DNA of 64,000 bases from Bosea sp. F3-2 (GCF_008253865.1 NZ_CP042332.1:395028-459027); one strand, 5' to 3'; shown: positions 45,018 through 53,603, counted from the stretch's first letter. Notes: a model not told the origin generated them from the sequence alone. Translations and numbers: made by a program.

Positions 45018-46151
45018 ATGTCGCCAATGCGTCAGTCTGATGTTCCTTCCGGTCCGAGTGCAAGGCGGACGAGCCGGCCCAAGATGATGTGCGCGGCCGT
45101 ATTCCGAGAGCCGGGCCGCATTGAGCTCGAGGACAAGCCGGTTCCGGATGTGGGGCCGCTCGATGCGTTGCTGCGCATCACCACAACGACGATCTGTGGC
45201 ACCGACATTCACATCCTCAAAGGCGAGTATCCGGTCGCGCGCGGCCTGACCATCGGCCACGAGCCGGTCGGCGTGATTGAGAAGCTGGGCTCGGAGGTGA
45301 AGGGCTTCCGTGAGGGGCAGCGCGTAATCGCCGGCGCCATCACACCGTCGGGACATAGCGCCGCCTGCCTGTGCGGCTGCCATTCGCAGGACGGTCCCGG
45401 CGAGCGCCACGGCTTCAAGGCGATGGGCGGCTGGCGCTTTGGCAACACGATCGACGGCGCACAGGCCGAGTATCTGCTGGTGCCGGATGCGATGGTCAAT
45501 CTCGCGCATGTGCCCTCCGGGTTGACCGACGAGCAGGTGCTGATGTGTCCCGACATCATGTCGACCGGCTTTTCCGGAGCCGAGAGCGGCGGAGTCAGGA
45601 TCGGCGATTGCGTCGCGGTATTCGCACAGGGGCCGATCGGGCTGTGCGCCACGGCCGGTGCTCGCCTGATGGGTGCAACGCGGATCATCGCGGTGGAGAG
45701 CATTCCCGAGCGGCAGGCGGTGGCGCGCAGGCTCGGCGCCGACGAGATCGTCGACTTCTCGAAGGGCGATCCGGTTGACGAGATCATGCGGCTGACGGAT
45801 GGGCGAGGCGTCGACGTCGCGATCGAAGCCCTTGGACGGCAGGAGACCTTTTCTGCGGCGCTGCGCGTGCTGCGCCCAGGCGGGACACTGTCCTCGCTGG
45901 GTGTCTATTCGAGCGACCTCACCATCCCGCTCGGCGCCTTCGCCGCAGGCCTCGGCGATCACCGCATCGTCACCACGCTGTGTCCCGGCGGCAAGGAGCG
46001 GATGCGCCGCCTGATCGACGTCGTTGCGTCCGGCCGGGTCGATCTGGGACCGCTTGTCACGCACCGGTATCCGCTGGAACGCATCAAGGACGCTTACGAA
46101 CTGTTTTCGCATCAGCGCGACGGCGTGCTTAAGGTGGCAATAACGCCTTGA
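45018..46151 (+). CDS. Zinc-dependent alcohol dehydrogenase
   Basis: The 377-residue protein is a medium-chain dehydrogenase. The catalytic zinc ligand region is TTTTICGTDIHILKGEYP and GHEPVGVIEKLGS. The cofactor motif is VAVFAQGPIGLCATAGARLMGATRIIAVES. The structural-zinc loop is shortened and reads AACLCGCHSQDG. It resembles the primary/secondary alcohol dehydrogenases of the Clostridium/Thermoanaerobacter type. GGAGAGCG precedes ATG 45018; MMCAAVF (about 22 residues later) is an alternative start. Its divergent promoter carries a FNR/FixK box, so a fermentative role (acetaldehyde or acetone reduction) under low oxygen is likely. Confidence 0.9.
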   Translation: MSPMRQSDVPSGPSARRTSRPKMMCAAVFREPGRIELEDKPVPDVGPLDALLRITTTTICGTDIHILKGEYPVARGLTIGHEPVGVIEKLGSEVKGFREGQRVIAGAITPSGHSAACLCGCHSQDGPGERHGFKAMGGWRFGNTIDGAQAEYLLVPDAMVNLAHVPSGLTDEQVLMCPDIMSTGFSGAESGGVRIGDCVAVFAQGPIGLCATAGARLMGATRIIAVESIPERQAVARRLGADEIVDFSKGDPVDEIMRLTDGRGVDVAIEALGRQETFSAALRVLRPGGTLSSLGVYSSDLTIPLGAFAAGLGDHRIVTTLCPGGKERMRRLIDVVASGRVDLGPLVTHRYPLERIKDAYELFSHQRDGVLKVAITP

Positions 46152-46302
46152 ACGGCAAGCCATGGACCAGCGTGTCACGAAACCGCCGCGCAGCAGCCGG
46201 ACATTCGCCTGCCCGGCGCGGGCAAGAGCGCCGGCAGAGTGCGGCGCCTGCTCGCAACGCTCTGGTCTTATCGCTGGTTCATCCTGGTGTCGCGTCGCGA
46301 CC

Positions 46303-47307
46303 TCAGCAGGCGGCCGCGGCCACAGAAGGAATTCCGCTGGGGGAGGATTCAAGCGCTCCGATGATGAGCCCGTATTTCACGGTCGTCATCGCGAGGCCGC
46401 GCGCCCAGTCGACAACGTCGTTCCATGGGTCGACGATCCGTCCGGTCGCGGACAGAAAGGTGACGACAGTGGCGATCTCGGTCTGCCCTTGTACGACCAA
46501 CACGCAGCCGATGCCGAGCACGAGCAGGTTGCCCAGGGAATAGGTCAGATTCATCAGGAAGTTGAGGGAGAATTTGATCTCGAACATGCCGAGATTGAGC
46601 GTGAACACCTCGTCCAGGCGACGTGCGCTCGATTCCACTTTCGATGGTGACAGGATTTCGTCGCCAAAGCGCCGCAGAATGCGGGTCCGCTGCGCCACGC
46701 GGCGGTTGATCGCTCGCTGCATCAGCGGCACGAACACGAATTGCGGCGTCAGGATCAGAAGGCTGGCGAACATCATCTTGAGGTCGAGTACGGCGAGATA
46801 GACGAAGACGCTCGCCAGAAAGCCGATCTCGACGGTCGGAAGGCTGAGGCTTGAGCCGACAAAAACGCCTACGTCGTCGGCTTCCCCGAGGATCATGGCG
46901 AGGCCGGTCCCATTGGTGAGAGCGGAGTCTTCCGCGCCCATGCCCTCCAGCCTGTGCGTCACCACAAGGCGCAGATCCCGTGTCGCGCATTCGCCGAGCC
47001 AGGCGCGGTAGACGTTCATGGCCAGCTTCGCCAACCCGAAAGTCAGGATGATGGCAAATTGCAGCGCGACAAGCGTCAGGATGGCGGAGAGGCTGCCGGC
47101 ATGGACGGCCGTGTCGATGATGCGCCGCTGCGTTTCAATCGGAGCAGCATTGAGCAGGAAGACGGTAACGGAAAGGGCACAGACCGCCGCCTGATGCCAG
47201 CCGCCCGACCAGAGCACGAAGCGCAGGAACGAAGAGGGCAGGGTCAAGCCCTGTGCATGCGGGCGAGGGGGCTCGGCGATCGACGCGATGAATTGCGAGA
47301 ACATCAT
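46303..47307 (-). CDS. ABC exporter transmembrane domain without an ATPase
   Basis: The 334-residue protein has about six membrane helices, for example AAVCALSVTVFLLNAAPI and GNLLVLGIGCVLVVQGQTEI. The fold matches the type I ABC exporter half (six-TM domain), but the nucleotide-binding domain is missing and the protein ends soon after WNDVVDWARGLAMTTVKYGLI. Such stand-alone six-TM proteins are annotated in Hyphomicrobiales without known function. Its ATG overlaps the stop of the broken alcohol dehydrogenase gene upstream, so its translation may now depend on a pseudogene. Confidence 0.8.
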   Translation of the reverse strand: MMFSQFIASIAEPPRPHAQGLTLPSSFLRFVLWSGGWHQAAVCALSVTVFLLNAAPIETQRRIIDTAVHAGSLSAILTLVALQFAIILTFGLAKLAMNVYRAWLGECATRDLRLVVTHRLEGMGAEDSALTNGTGLAMILGEADDVGVFVGSSLSLPTVEIGFLASVFVYLAVLDLKMMFASLLILTPQFVFVPLMQRAINRRVAQRTRILRRFGDEILSPSKVESSARRLDEVFTLNLGMFEIKFSLNFLMNLTYSLGNLLVLGIGCVLVVQGQTEIATVVTFLSATGRIVDPWNDVVDWARGLAMTTVKYGLIIGALESSPSGIPSVAAAAC

Positions 47308-47723
47308 GGAATGAGCACCGCTGCGCCTTGCAACCGGCCGGTGCGCAGATCCGACAGCGCCTCATTCGCCTGCTTCAGCGGATAAACGGTCGTTTTCGTC
47401 ACAATGCCAACCTGGCCGCGCAACCGACAGAAATTCAGGCCGTCTGTCCGCGTGAGGTTGGCGACCGAAACCAGCTCACGCTCGTGCCAGAGGAGATCAT
47501 ATCCGAAGCGCGGGATGTCGCTCATGTGGATGCCGACGATCTCGTGACCGGGCACGCGCGGATAATGCAAGTTTGGCAGCTCGCCGTCGACGACGTGCAG
47601 ATCCGTGCGGCAGACCGCACAGGCCTCGACCCTGATCCGCAATTCACCCGACCTCGGTACTGGATCGGAGCGTCGCTTCTCGACTAGCGGTCGACCCGGA
47701 ACCGTCAGAACCATTGCTTTCAT
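47304..47723 (-). pseudogene. Zinc-dependent alcohol dehydrogenase with a clean in-frame deletion
   Basis: The frame is open for 139 codons: MKAMVLTVPGRPLVEKR, CAVCRTDLHVVDGELP and PRVPGHEIVG are the N-terminal zinc-binding start. The next residues IHMSDIPRFGYDLLWHERELVSVANLTR are the C-terminal end of the same kind of enzyme. About 190 residues, including the structural zinc loop and the whole NAD-binding fold, are deleted between GHEIVG and IHMSDIP. The reading frame is preserved. It is certainly not an active dehydrogenase, though a small protein may still be made. Confidence 0.82.
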
Positions 47724-47778
47724 CGGCTTCTCCGGCCAACGCGCAACGGAATGATACCGGCGCGATACCGAGCCGGCC

Positions 47779-47792
47779 TTGATCAAGCTCAA
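47779..47792 (+). promoter_or_regulatory. FNR/FixK box upstream of PHA synthase (one mismatch)
   Basis: TTGAT-CAAG-CTCAA ends 54 bases before the PHA synthase ATG. CATGCT at 47815-47820 lies 22 bases past the box, as at groEL. Confidence 0.68.
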
Positions 47793-47846
47793 GGAGTATA
47801 TGGCTCTCAGGGCGCATGCTAGCGAACAGTTTCCAAAGGGACAGCC

Positions 47847-49643
47847 ATGCACTCCTCGCCGCAAGCCGGTTTGGCCGGAAACGCCCATCGACCACAACCT
47901 TGCCGGGAGGAGACGCGTAGCTCGGAGGCCTTCTCGGCCATTGACCGCATGCGGCAGGCGTGGAGCGCGAAGTTCACCGGCGGGTTTTCGCCGATGGCCT
48001 TGACACTGGCCTATCTCGACTGGGCCGTTCATCTGGCGGCCGCGCCCGGCAAGCAGCTCGAACTCGCCAACAAGGCCGCACGCAAGGCCGCTCGCTTTGG
48101 AACTCACCTTGCGTCGGGCCTCTTCCAGGCGGACGCCGGTCCCTGCATTGCGCCGCTGCCCGGCGATCGCCGCTTCGCGGCGGCGGAATGGAGCACGCAG
48201 CCCTTCAGCTTCCTGGCGCAGGCGTTCCTGCTCAATCAGCAATGGTGGCACAACGTCACGCATGAGGTGCCGGGCGTCGAGCGTCATCACGAGGAGGTCG
48301 TCTCCTTCGTCGCCCGTCAGATCCTCGACATCTTCTCCCCTTCGAACAATCCGCTGACCAATCCGGAGGTGATCGAGCGCGCCCGCAGGACCGGAGGGGC
48401 CAATTTCATCGAAGGCTGGAGGAACTGGGTGGAAGACCTGCAGCGGCAGCTCGCCGGCCAGCCACCCGTCGGCACGGAGCGCTTCGTCGTCGGCCGGGAC
48501 CTGGCGGTCACGCCAGGCAAGGTCGTCTTCCGCAACCACCTGATCGAGTTGATCCAGTACGCGCCAGCAACGCCAGACGTCCGTGCCGAGCCGATCCTGA
48601 TCGTCCCGGCCTGGATCATGAAGTACTACATCCTCGACCTGTCGCCGGAGAATTCGCTGGTGCGCTACCTCGTCGGCGAGGGCTACACGGTCTTCTGCAT
48701 CTCTTGGCGCAATCCCGATGCCGGCGACCGCGACCTTGCCATCGAGGACTACCGCCACAGCGGCGTGATGGCCGCGCTCGACGCCATCGCGGCGATCATG
48801 CCCGGCCGCAAGGTCCACGCTGCCGGCTATTGCCTGGGCGGCACGCTTCTGGCCATCGCGGCCGCAGCCATGGCGCGCGACGGCGAGAAGCGGCTGGCTT
48901 CACTGACCTTCCTCGCCGCCCAGACCGATTTCAGCGAGCCGGGCGAGCTCGCGCTTTTCATCGACGCGAGCCAGCTGCGCTTCCTCGACAGCATGATGTG
49001 GAACCGCGGCTATCTCTCGGCCGACCAGATGGCCGCGGCCTTCCAGATCCTGCGCTCGAACGATCTGGTCTGGTCGCGGCTGGTGCACGACTATCTGATG
49101 GGGGAGCGCTCCCCGATGTTCGATCTCATGGCCTGGAATGCGGATTCCACCCGCATGCCATACCGGATGCAGGCGGAGTATCTGCGCAGCCTCTATCTCG
49201 ACAACGACCTGGCGAGCGGCCGCTTCATCGTCGAGGGACGGCCGGCGGCTCTCCAGAACATCCGCACGCCGATCTTCGCCGTCGCGACGGAGGCCGACCA
49301 TGTCGCTCCCTGGCGCTCCGTCCACAAATTGCACCTGCTGACCGATGCCGATTTGACGTTTGTGCTGACCAGCGGCGGGCACAACGCCGGCATCGTCAGC
49401 GAGCCCGGCCATTCCGGACGTCACTATCGGATCATGCTGAAGAAGCATGGCGACCCCTGCCTCGGTCCGGACGAATGGTTCGCGGCGGCCCGGATCCGTG
49501 AAGGCTCATGGTGGACGGCCTGGACGGATTGGCTTGGCACGCTGTCCTCGCCCGAACAGGTCACGCCAACCGCCATGGGCGGTGCCGGAGGCGCCGGCGA
49601 GCCGCTCTGCGATGCGCCTGGGACCTATGTGCTGGAAAGGTGA
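47847..49643 (+). CDS. phaC: Polyhydroxyalkanoate synthase (PhaC-like, class I type)
   Basis: The 598-residue enzyme polymerises hydroxyacyl-CoA. The lipase-like box is GYCLGG with the catalytic Cys, the catalytic Asp is in ATEADHVAPWRSVHKL and the His in SGGHNAGIVSEPG. The N-terminal region WSTQPFSFLAQAFLLNQQWWHNVT is typical of the PhaC N-domain. AAGGGA precedes the ATG. The next gene, 3 bases after its stop, encodes a MaoC-phosphotransacetylase fusion, and a phasin follows 1.9 kb later, so storage polymer formation is tied to acetyl-phosphate metabolism here. A FNR/FixK box lies in front, and anaerobic carbon storage or redox balancing is the likely setting. Confidence 0.93.
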   Translation: MHSSPQAGLAGNAHRPQPCREETRSSEAFSAIDRMRQAWSAKFTGGFSPMALTLAYLDWAVHLAAAPGKQLELANKAARKAARFGTHLASGLFQADAGPCIAPLPGDRRFAAAEWSTQPFSFLAQAFLLNQQWWHNVTHEVPGVERHHEEVVSFVARQILDIFSPSNNPLTNPEVIERARRTGGANFIEGWRNWVEDLQRQLAGQPPVGTERFVVGRDLAVTPGKVVFRNHLIELIQYAPATPDVRAEPILIVPAWIMKYYILDLSPENSLVRYLVGEGYTVFCISWRNPDAGDRDLAIEDYRHSGVMAALDAIAAIMPGRKVHAAGYCLGGTLLAIAAAAMARDGEKRLASLTFLAAQTDFSEPGELALFIDASQLRFLDSMMWNRGYLSADQMAAAFQILRSNDLVWSRLVHDYLMGERSPMFDLMAWNADSTRMPYRMQAEYLRSLYLDNDLASGRFIVEGRPAALQNIRTPIFAVATEADHVAPWRSVHKLHLLTDADLTFVLTSGGHNAGIVSEPGHSGRHYRIMLKKHGDPCLGPDEWFAAARIREGSWWTAWTDWLGTLSSPEQVTPTAMGGAGGAGEPLCDAPGTYVLER

Positions 49644-49646
49644 GCC

Positions 49647-51050
49647 GTGGATCAGGAGCTTTTCACGAACCGCATCTTCGACGAGATCGCCATCGGCGAA
49701 AGCGCCTCTCTGGTCCGCATCGTTCGCCCCGATGACATCGAGCTTTTCGCTGCCGTTTCGGGCGATGCCAATCCTGTTCATCTGGATGCGACCTTCGCGG
49801 CGAGTGATCCGTTCGGACACGTCGTCGCGCATGGGATGTGGACCGCGGCGCTGGTCTCGGCCGTGCTCGGCATGAAGCTGCCCGGTCCAGGCACGATCTA
49901 TCTCGGGCAGGATCTGCGCTTCCTGAAGCCGGTCGCGCCCGGCGACACCGTGACTGCCACCGTGACGGCACGAAGCAAGGATGCGCGGAAGCGCACCGTT
50001 GTGCTGGATACGGTCTGCACCAACCAGAATGGCGAGACGGTCCTTTCCGGGACGGCGACGGTGACGGCGCCCAAGCAGCGCGTGACCTGGCCGCGCTTGC
50101 GTCTTCCCGAGGTGACCCTGAAACACTCCGATCGCTACGACAGCATCGTGGCGCAAGCCCGCGCCTTGCCGCCTTTGAGTGCCGCGATTGTCCACCCCTG
50201 TTCGCCGGAAGCGATTCTCGCGGCGATCGAGGTTCGCGATGAAGGCTTGTTGCAGCCGCTTCTCGTCGGCCCGGAAGCGAAGATCCGGGCTGCTGCGGAG
50301 AAGGCCGGCGTCACGCTCGACGGAATCGCGATCGAGCACGCCCCGCACAGCCATGCCGCAGCCGCGCGCGCCGTCGAGCTCGCGGTCGCGGGCCGAGTGG
50401 CCGCACTTATGAAGGGCAGTCTCCATACGGACGAACTGCTGGGCGCCGTCGTTGCGCCAGGCTCGGGTCTCACGACGGAACGGCGCATCAGCCATGTCTA
50501 TGCGATGAGCCTGCCCGCCTATCCCAAGCCGCTGATCGTGACGGACGCGGCGGTCAACATCCAGCCGTCGCTGATGCAGAAGCGTGACATCTGTCAGAAC
50601 GCGATCGACATGCTGCATCTGCTCGGCCTGGCGGAGCCTTTGGTGGCGGTCCTGGCTGCCGTTGAGACCGTCAGCGACCGGATGCCGTCGACGCTCGATG
50701 CGGCGGCTCTCACTGTGATGGCGGCGCGTGGCCAGATCACCGGGGCCAAGGTCGACGGTCCGCTTGCTTTCGACAATGCGATCAGCCCGGAGGCGGCGCG
50801 AACAAAGGGGATCGTCTCTCCGGTTGCCGGGCAGGCCGACATCCTGCTCGTGCCTGATTTGGAGGTGGGCAATATGCTGGCCAAGCAACTGATCTATTTC
50901 GCCAATGCCGATGCGGCGGGGCTCGTGCTGGGTGCGCGCGTGCCAATCATCCTGACGAGCCGGGCTGACTCCCTGAAGACGCGCATCGCATCGGCCGCGC
51001 TGGCGAAGCTGGTCGCCGCCCATTGCCAGCCTTTGACGGTGCCGGCATAA
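49647..51050 (+). CDS. Bifunctional MaoC-like enoyl-CoA hydratase/phosphate acetyltransferase
   Basis: The protein has 467 residues from GTG 49647, three bases after the PhaC stop. Residues 1-140 are a hot-dog MaoC/R-hydratase domain (FAAVSGDANPVHLD, then HGMWTAALVSAVLG). Residues about 155-467 are a phosphotransacetylase domain (MKGSLHTDELLGAVVAPGSGL, DILLVPDLEVGNMLAKQL). The fusion could supply R-3-hydroxyacyl-CoA to PhaC and interconvert acetyl-CoA and acetyl-phosphate. Its usual partners, phosphoketolase and acetate kinase, are pseudogenes in this window. Confidence 0.9.
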   Translation: MDQELFTNRIFDEIAIGESASLVRIVRPDDIELFAAVSGDANPVHLDATFAASDPFGHVVAHGMWTAALVSAVLGMKLPGPGTIYLGQDLRFLKPVAPGDTVTATVTARSKDARKRTVVLDTVCTNQNGETVLSGTATVTAPKQRVTWPRLRLPEVTLKHSDRYDSIVAQARALPPLSAAIVHPCSPEAILAAIEVRDEGLLQPLLVGPEAKIRAAAEKAGVTLDGIAIEHAPHSHAAAARAVELAVAGRVAALMKGSLHTDELLGAVVAPGSGLTTERRISHVYAMSLPAYPKPLIVTDAAVNIQPSLMQKRDICQNAIDMLHLLGLAEPLVAVLAAVETVSDRMPSTLDAAALTVMAARGQITGAKVDGPLAFDNAISPEAARTKGIVSPVAGQADILLVPDLEVGNMLAKQLIYFANADAAGLVLGARVPIILTSRADSLKTRIASAALAKLVAAHCQPLTVPA

Positions 51051-51462
51051 GCGAGCCGCTTCTCGTCACCTTCAATGCCGGCTCCTCGATGGTAAAGATC
51101 GGGCTCTTCGTGCTGGGCGAAACCGGGCTGAAGCGGAGCGGCAAGGGCGTGATCGATTTCCGCGAGCCGCCGTTGCGCTTCCGGCAGATCGGAAAGCCGG
51201 ATATCGGCCCGGACAGCCGGTAGTTTCTCGGCAGCGACAAGCCTGGAACCCACCAGGATCTACTCTGCTGGCGGATCGCGGGTGAGGTCGCTTTAGCCGG
51301 TGATTCGCGCGGCAGTGGCGCGGCGGTTAACGTGGTTCGATCTCGACCTCGGTGATCAATGCCGCCGTCCGACCGCAGATTAGCCATGCCAGTGGCCGTG
51401 AGAAAGCCGTTGTCGCGGAAAACGCACTGGCGGTGGTGAAGGCCGCCGAACGAGCCTTCTGA
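51023..51462 (+). pseudogene. ackA: Acetate kinase, both ends kept, middle deleted
   Basis: The first part reads EPLLVTFNAGSSMVKIGLFVLG then KGVIDFREPPLRFR, the phosphate-binding start of acetate kinase, and stops at 51221-51223. From about 51300 VIRAAVARRLTWFDLDL and, in another frame, RPQISHASGREKAVVAENALAVVK give the C-terminus to TGA 51462. About 300 residues and the catalytic centre are gone. It overlaps the end of the phosphotransacetylase gene, as a functional pta-ackA pair would. Confidence 0.78.
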
Positions 51463-51498
51463 GCTGAACTAAGAATGTCAGCTCAGACAGGCTTCCCG

Positions 51499-51897
51499 CT
51501 AGGCCGCAGCTTTCTGGGCGCCCGTCCAGCCCGACATATACTGGGCGCCGACCCCGGTCCAGGCATCCATGTTCTTGCGGGCGAGCGTGGACAGTCTCTC
51601 GGCCTCGTCGGCGTAAGCGCCGCCGAAGCCTTTGGCGAAATCCTGCTGGGCGTCGACCGCCTGGGCGATCTCCTTACAGCGGCCGAGCTTGGCGCAGAGC
51701 TCGGCCTGGGCCTGCATTCTGCGTCCCATGAAGGCCAGGATTTCCGAGGCCATCGCGAGCTGGGTTTCCCAGATCTTTTGCGGCAGCACGGTTGCCGAGG
51801 CGAGCTGCGCTTTGACGATCTGCATTCCCTCATCGACCATAGCGGTGGCCCCGATCTGGTCGGCAGCGAGGGAGTTGGAGACAGGCTTCGTAGGCAT
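51499..51897 (-). CDS. Phasin-family protein
   Basis: The 132-residue protein is mostly amphipathic helix: VDEGMQIVKAQLASATVLPQKIWETQLAMASEILAFMGRRMQAQAEL, ending MDAWTGVGAQYMSGWTGAQKAAA. Phasins coat PHA granules and control their size. CAGGAGGT lies just before ATG 51897. It lies on the opposite strand, downstream of the phaC-pta-ackA unit, completing a PHA locus. A weak TTGAC-N4-CGCAA sequence upstream (51972-51985) is too poor to call as a regulatory site. Confidence 0.85.
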   Translation of the reverse strand: MPTKPVSNSLAADQIGATAMVDEGMQIVKAQLASATVLPQKIWETQLAMASEILAFMGRRMQAQAELCAKLGRCKEIAQAVDAQQDFAKGFGGAYADEAERLSTLARKNMDAWTGVGAQYMSGWTGAQKAAA

Positions 51898-52012
51898 GTG
51901 AACCTCCTGAATTGTCTCTGCCGCCTAGGTTGCGACGGTCGCGAGTTTCCTCGGGACGCGTCGCCCGGTCCTTGACACATCGCAAATTGGGGCACCGGTT
52001 GAGGTTTTTTTG

Positions 52013-52486
52013 ATGGCTTCCTGCAGTGTCGGCATCTTGATGTATCGCCTTGTGGCAGAAGGAGCCGAAGTCCTTCTCGTGCATCCGGGCGGCCCGTTCT
52101 GGCAGCGCAAGGATCTTGGCGCTTGGTCGATTCCGAAGGGCGAGCCGCAGCCGGGCGAAACCGCGCAGGAAACTGCGCGACGGGAGTTCGCAGAAGAACT
52201 GGGAACTGTGCCGCCAGGTCCTCTTGTTCCGCTCGGACGCATTCGGCAACGGGGAGGGAAGGTCGTCGAAGCCTTTGCGCTGAGGGGCGACCTGGAAGCG
52301 GAAAAGCTTCGCTGCAGCAGTGAGGTCGAGCTCGAATGGCCGCGCGGCAGCGGCCAAATCCGCCGATTTCCCGAAATTGACCGAGCGGCCTGGTTCTCGC
52401 TTCCGGAGGCGCGGCTGCGCATCCTGGCGGCGCAAGGCGAACTTCTTGAGCGTCTCGAACACGAACTGTCGAACAAAAATGCTTAA
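52013..52486 (+). CDS. NUDIX hydrolase
   Basis: The protein has 157 residues from ATG 52013 (a TTG directly before it is also in frame). The Nudix box is GEPQPGETAQETARREFAEELG, matching GX5EX7REUXEEXGU, where the glutamates bind Mg2+. The first strand SCSVGILMYRLVAEGAEVLLVHPGGPFW and KDLGAWSIPKGE are typical of diadenosine-polyphosphate or (d)NTP cleaving members. It probably removes a nucleotide-type stress metabolite. It is divergent from the phasin gene with a 115-base gap. Confidence 0.9.
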   Translation: MASCSVGILMYRLVAEGAEVLLVHPGGPFWQRKDLGAWSIPKGEPQPGETAQETARREFAEELGTVPPGPLVPLGRIRQRGGKVVEAFALRGDLEAEKLRCSSEVELEWPRGSGQIRRFPEIDRAAWFSLPEARLRILAAQGELLERLEHELSNKNA

Positions 52487-52495
52487 AGGCCATTA

Positions 52496-52732
52496 TTAAG
52501 GCTGGAACAGTGGCTCCGCTCTTCGCGGCGATTTATGGCCGAGGGCAAATTTCTTGCTTTTGACGACCAGACAGATGCGCTGTCCGTGCCATGTGACTAT
52601 CCGCTCGACATGGCCGGTGGGCCAGATCCTGATCACGCTGCCGTCATCGCGCATGATGTAGGCTGGGATCAAGGCCGAATGGGTTCGCCGAATGCTCCGC
52701 TCTTCCTGTCGCGTTAGCCGGGTCGCAAGCAT
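52496..52732 (-). CDS. Small hypothetical protein
   Basis: A 78-residue frame reads TRQEERSIRRTHSALIPAYIMRDDGSVIRIW then GHVERIVTWHGQRICLVVK. It fills the gap between the NUDIX and BON genes and looks more protein-like than its shadow frames, but no family is recognised and no good ribosome site is seen. It may be real or chance. Confidence 0.35.
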   Translation of the reverse strand: MLATRLTRQEERSIRRTHSALIPAYIMRDDGSVIRIWPTGHVERIVTWHGQRICLVVKSKKFALGHKSPRRAEPLFQP

Positions 52733-52832
52733 GCTCGCTCCTCGACATCATGGCTATCAGCCTTCGAGATTGCTTGAACGGACCGGCCGAGTCCAATTGC
52801 CTCGGCCGGCATGATGGTTCGTCGAAGATAGC

Positions 52833-53480
52833 TTAGGCCACGGCCAAGTGATCCTCGACCGCATTCACCCCGGGGGCGGCCCAAGCAGCGCGTTCCGCGA
52901 GCACGCGTTCGTGCCAGGCTTTCACTTTGCCTTCGAGGGTCACTCGACCACCCGATACAAGCACGCGGATCTGGTTCGCTTCGAATTCGGCGTTGCGCTT
53001 TAGGGCGTCCTCGATCCGGTGCTTGATGTCGCCGGCCTGGACGGCAGGCTTGATCGTGATGGCGTTGGTGATGCCGATGACGCCGGAAAGCTTTCGAACG
53101 GCGGTCTCGGCGGCCCTGCTCTGGAAGTACCATGGGACCTCACCACTCAGGGTGACCCATCCCTTCTGAACCTTGAGTTGGACCTTGTCGTTGGGAATGG
53201 TGGTGTCCCATTCGATGATCTTGAGTGCCCGCTGCGCGATCTCGTCATCGTTGGTCTTCTGGTCGTAGGGCCAACGCACCTCGATCTCTTGGGCAATGGC
53301 TCGGACCCCCTTCACGCGTTGAACGACCCGCTCTGCCATAAGCTTTTCGGCATAGCTGCCGACATGGCCCGACAAGGTCACGACGCCATTGTCCGCGGAA
53401 ACGCCGATTTGCGCTGCGTTGATACTGGGCTCAAACTCCAGCTCATTGAGTACATCTTCGCGGAGAGACAAATCACTCAT
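52833..53480 (-). CDS. Triple BON-domain protein
   Basis: The protein has 215 residues from ATG 53480, with GGAGGTCGCC before it. It contains three BON repeats: LNELEFEPSINAAQIGVSADNGVVTLSGHV, DTTIPNDKVQLKVQKGWVTLSGEV and EFEANQIRVLVSGGRVTLEGKV. There is no signal peptide, so it is cytoplasmic, unlike OsmY. BON domains bind membranes or ligands, and such proteins are induced by osmotic and envelope stress. A perfect FNR/FixK box with TAAAAT about 21 bases downstream (53510-53515) directs it. Confidence 0.9.
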   Translation of the reverse strand: MSDLSLREDVLNELEFEPSINAAQIGVSADNGVVTLSGHVGSYAEKLMAERVVQRVKGVRAIAQEIEVRWPYDQKTNDDEIAQRALKIIEWDTTIPNDKVQLKVQKGWVTLSGEVPWYFQSRAAETAVRKLSGVIGITNAITIKPAVQAGDIKHRIEDALKRNAEFEANQIRVLVSGGRVTLEGKVKAWHERVLAERAAWAAPGVNAVEDHLAVA

Positions 53481-53536
53481 GGCGACCTCCTGTGTTTGGT
53501 GCAATTTGTATTTTATGTAGTAAGTTATGTTTTGCT

Positions 53537-53550
53537 TTGATATTAATCAA
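53537..53550 (-). promoter_or_regulatory. FNR/FixK box upstream of the BON gene (perfect)
   Basis: TTGAT-ATTA-ATCAA in an AT-rich promoter, 56 bases before the ATG, with a minus-strand -10-like TAAAAT at 53515-53510. Confidence 0.8.
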
Positions 53551-53603
53551 AAATAACTCAGAGATTAATATCTACCTATTTAAGATTGGAATTTATTTCG
53601 AGA

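Noticed and set aside
47724..48818. Upstream extension of the broken alcohol dehydrogenase frame
   Set aside because: It is antisense to phaC and its promoter. The natural start MKAMVL at 47723 is clear.
49506..51023. 505-codon minus-strand frame
   Set aside because: It is the shadow of the MaoC-phosphotransacetylase gene, with no domain on the minus strand.
51972..51985. TTGAC-ACAT-CGCAA between phasin and NUDIX genes as a FNR/FixK box
   Set aside because: Three mismatches to TTGAT-N4-ATCAA; not distinguishable from chance.
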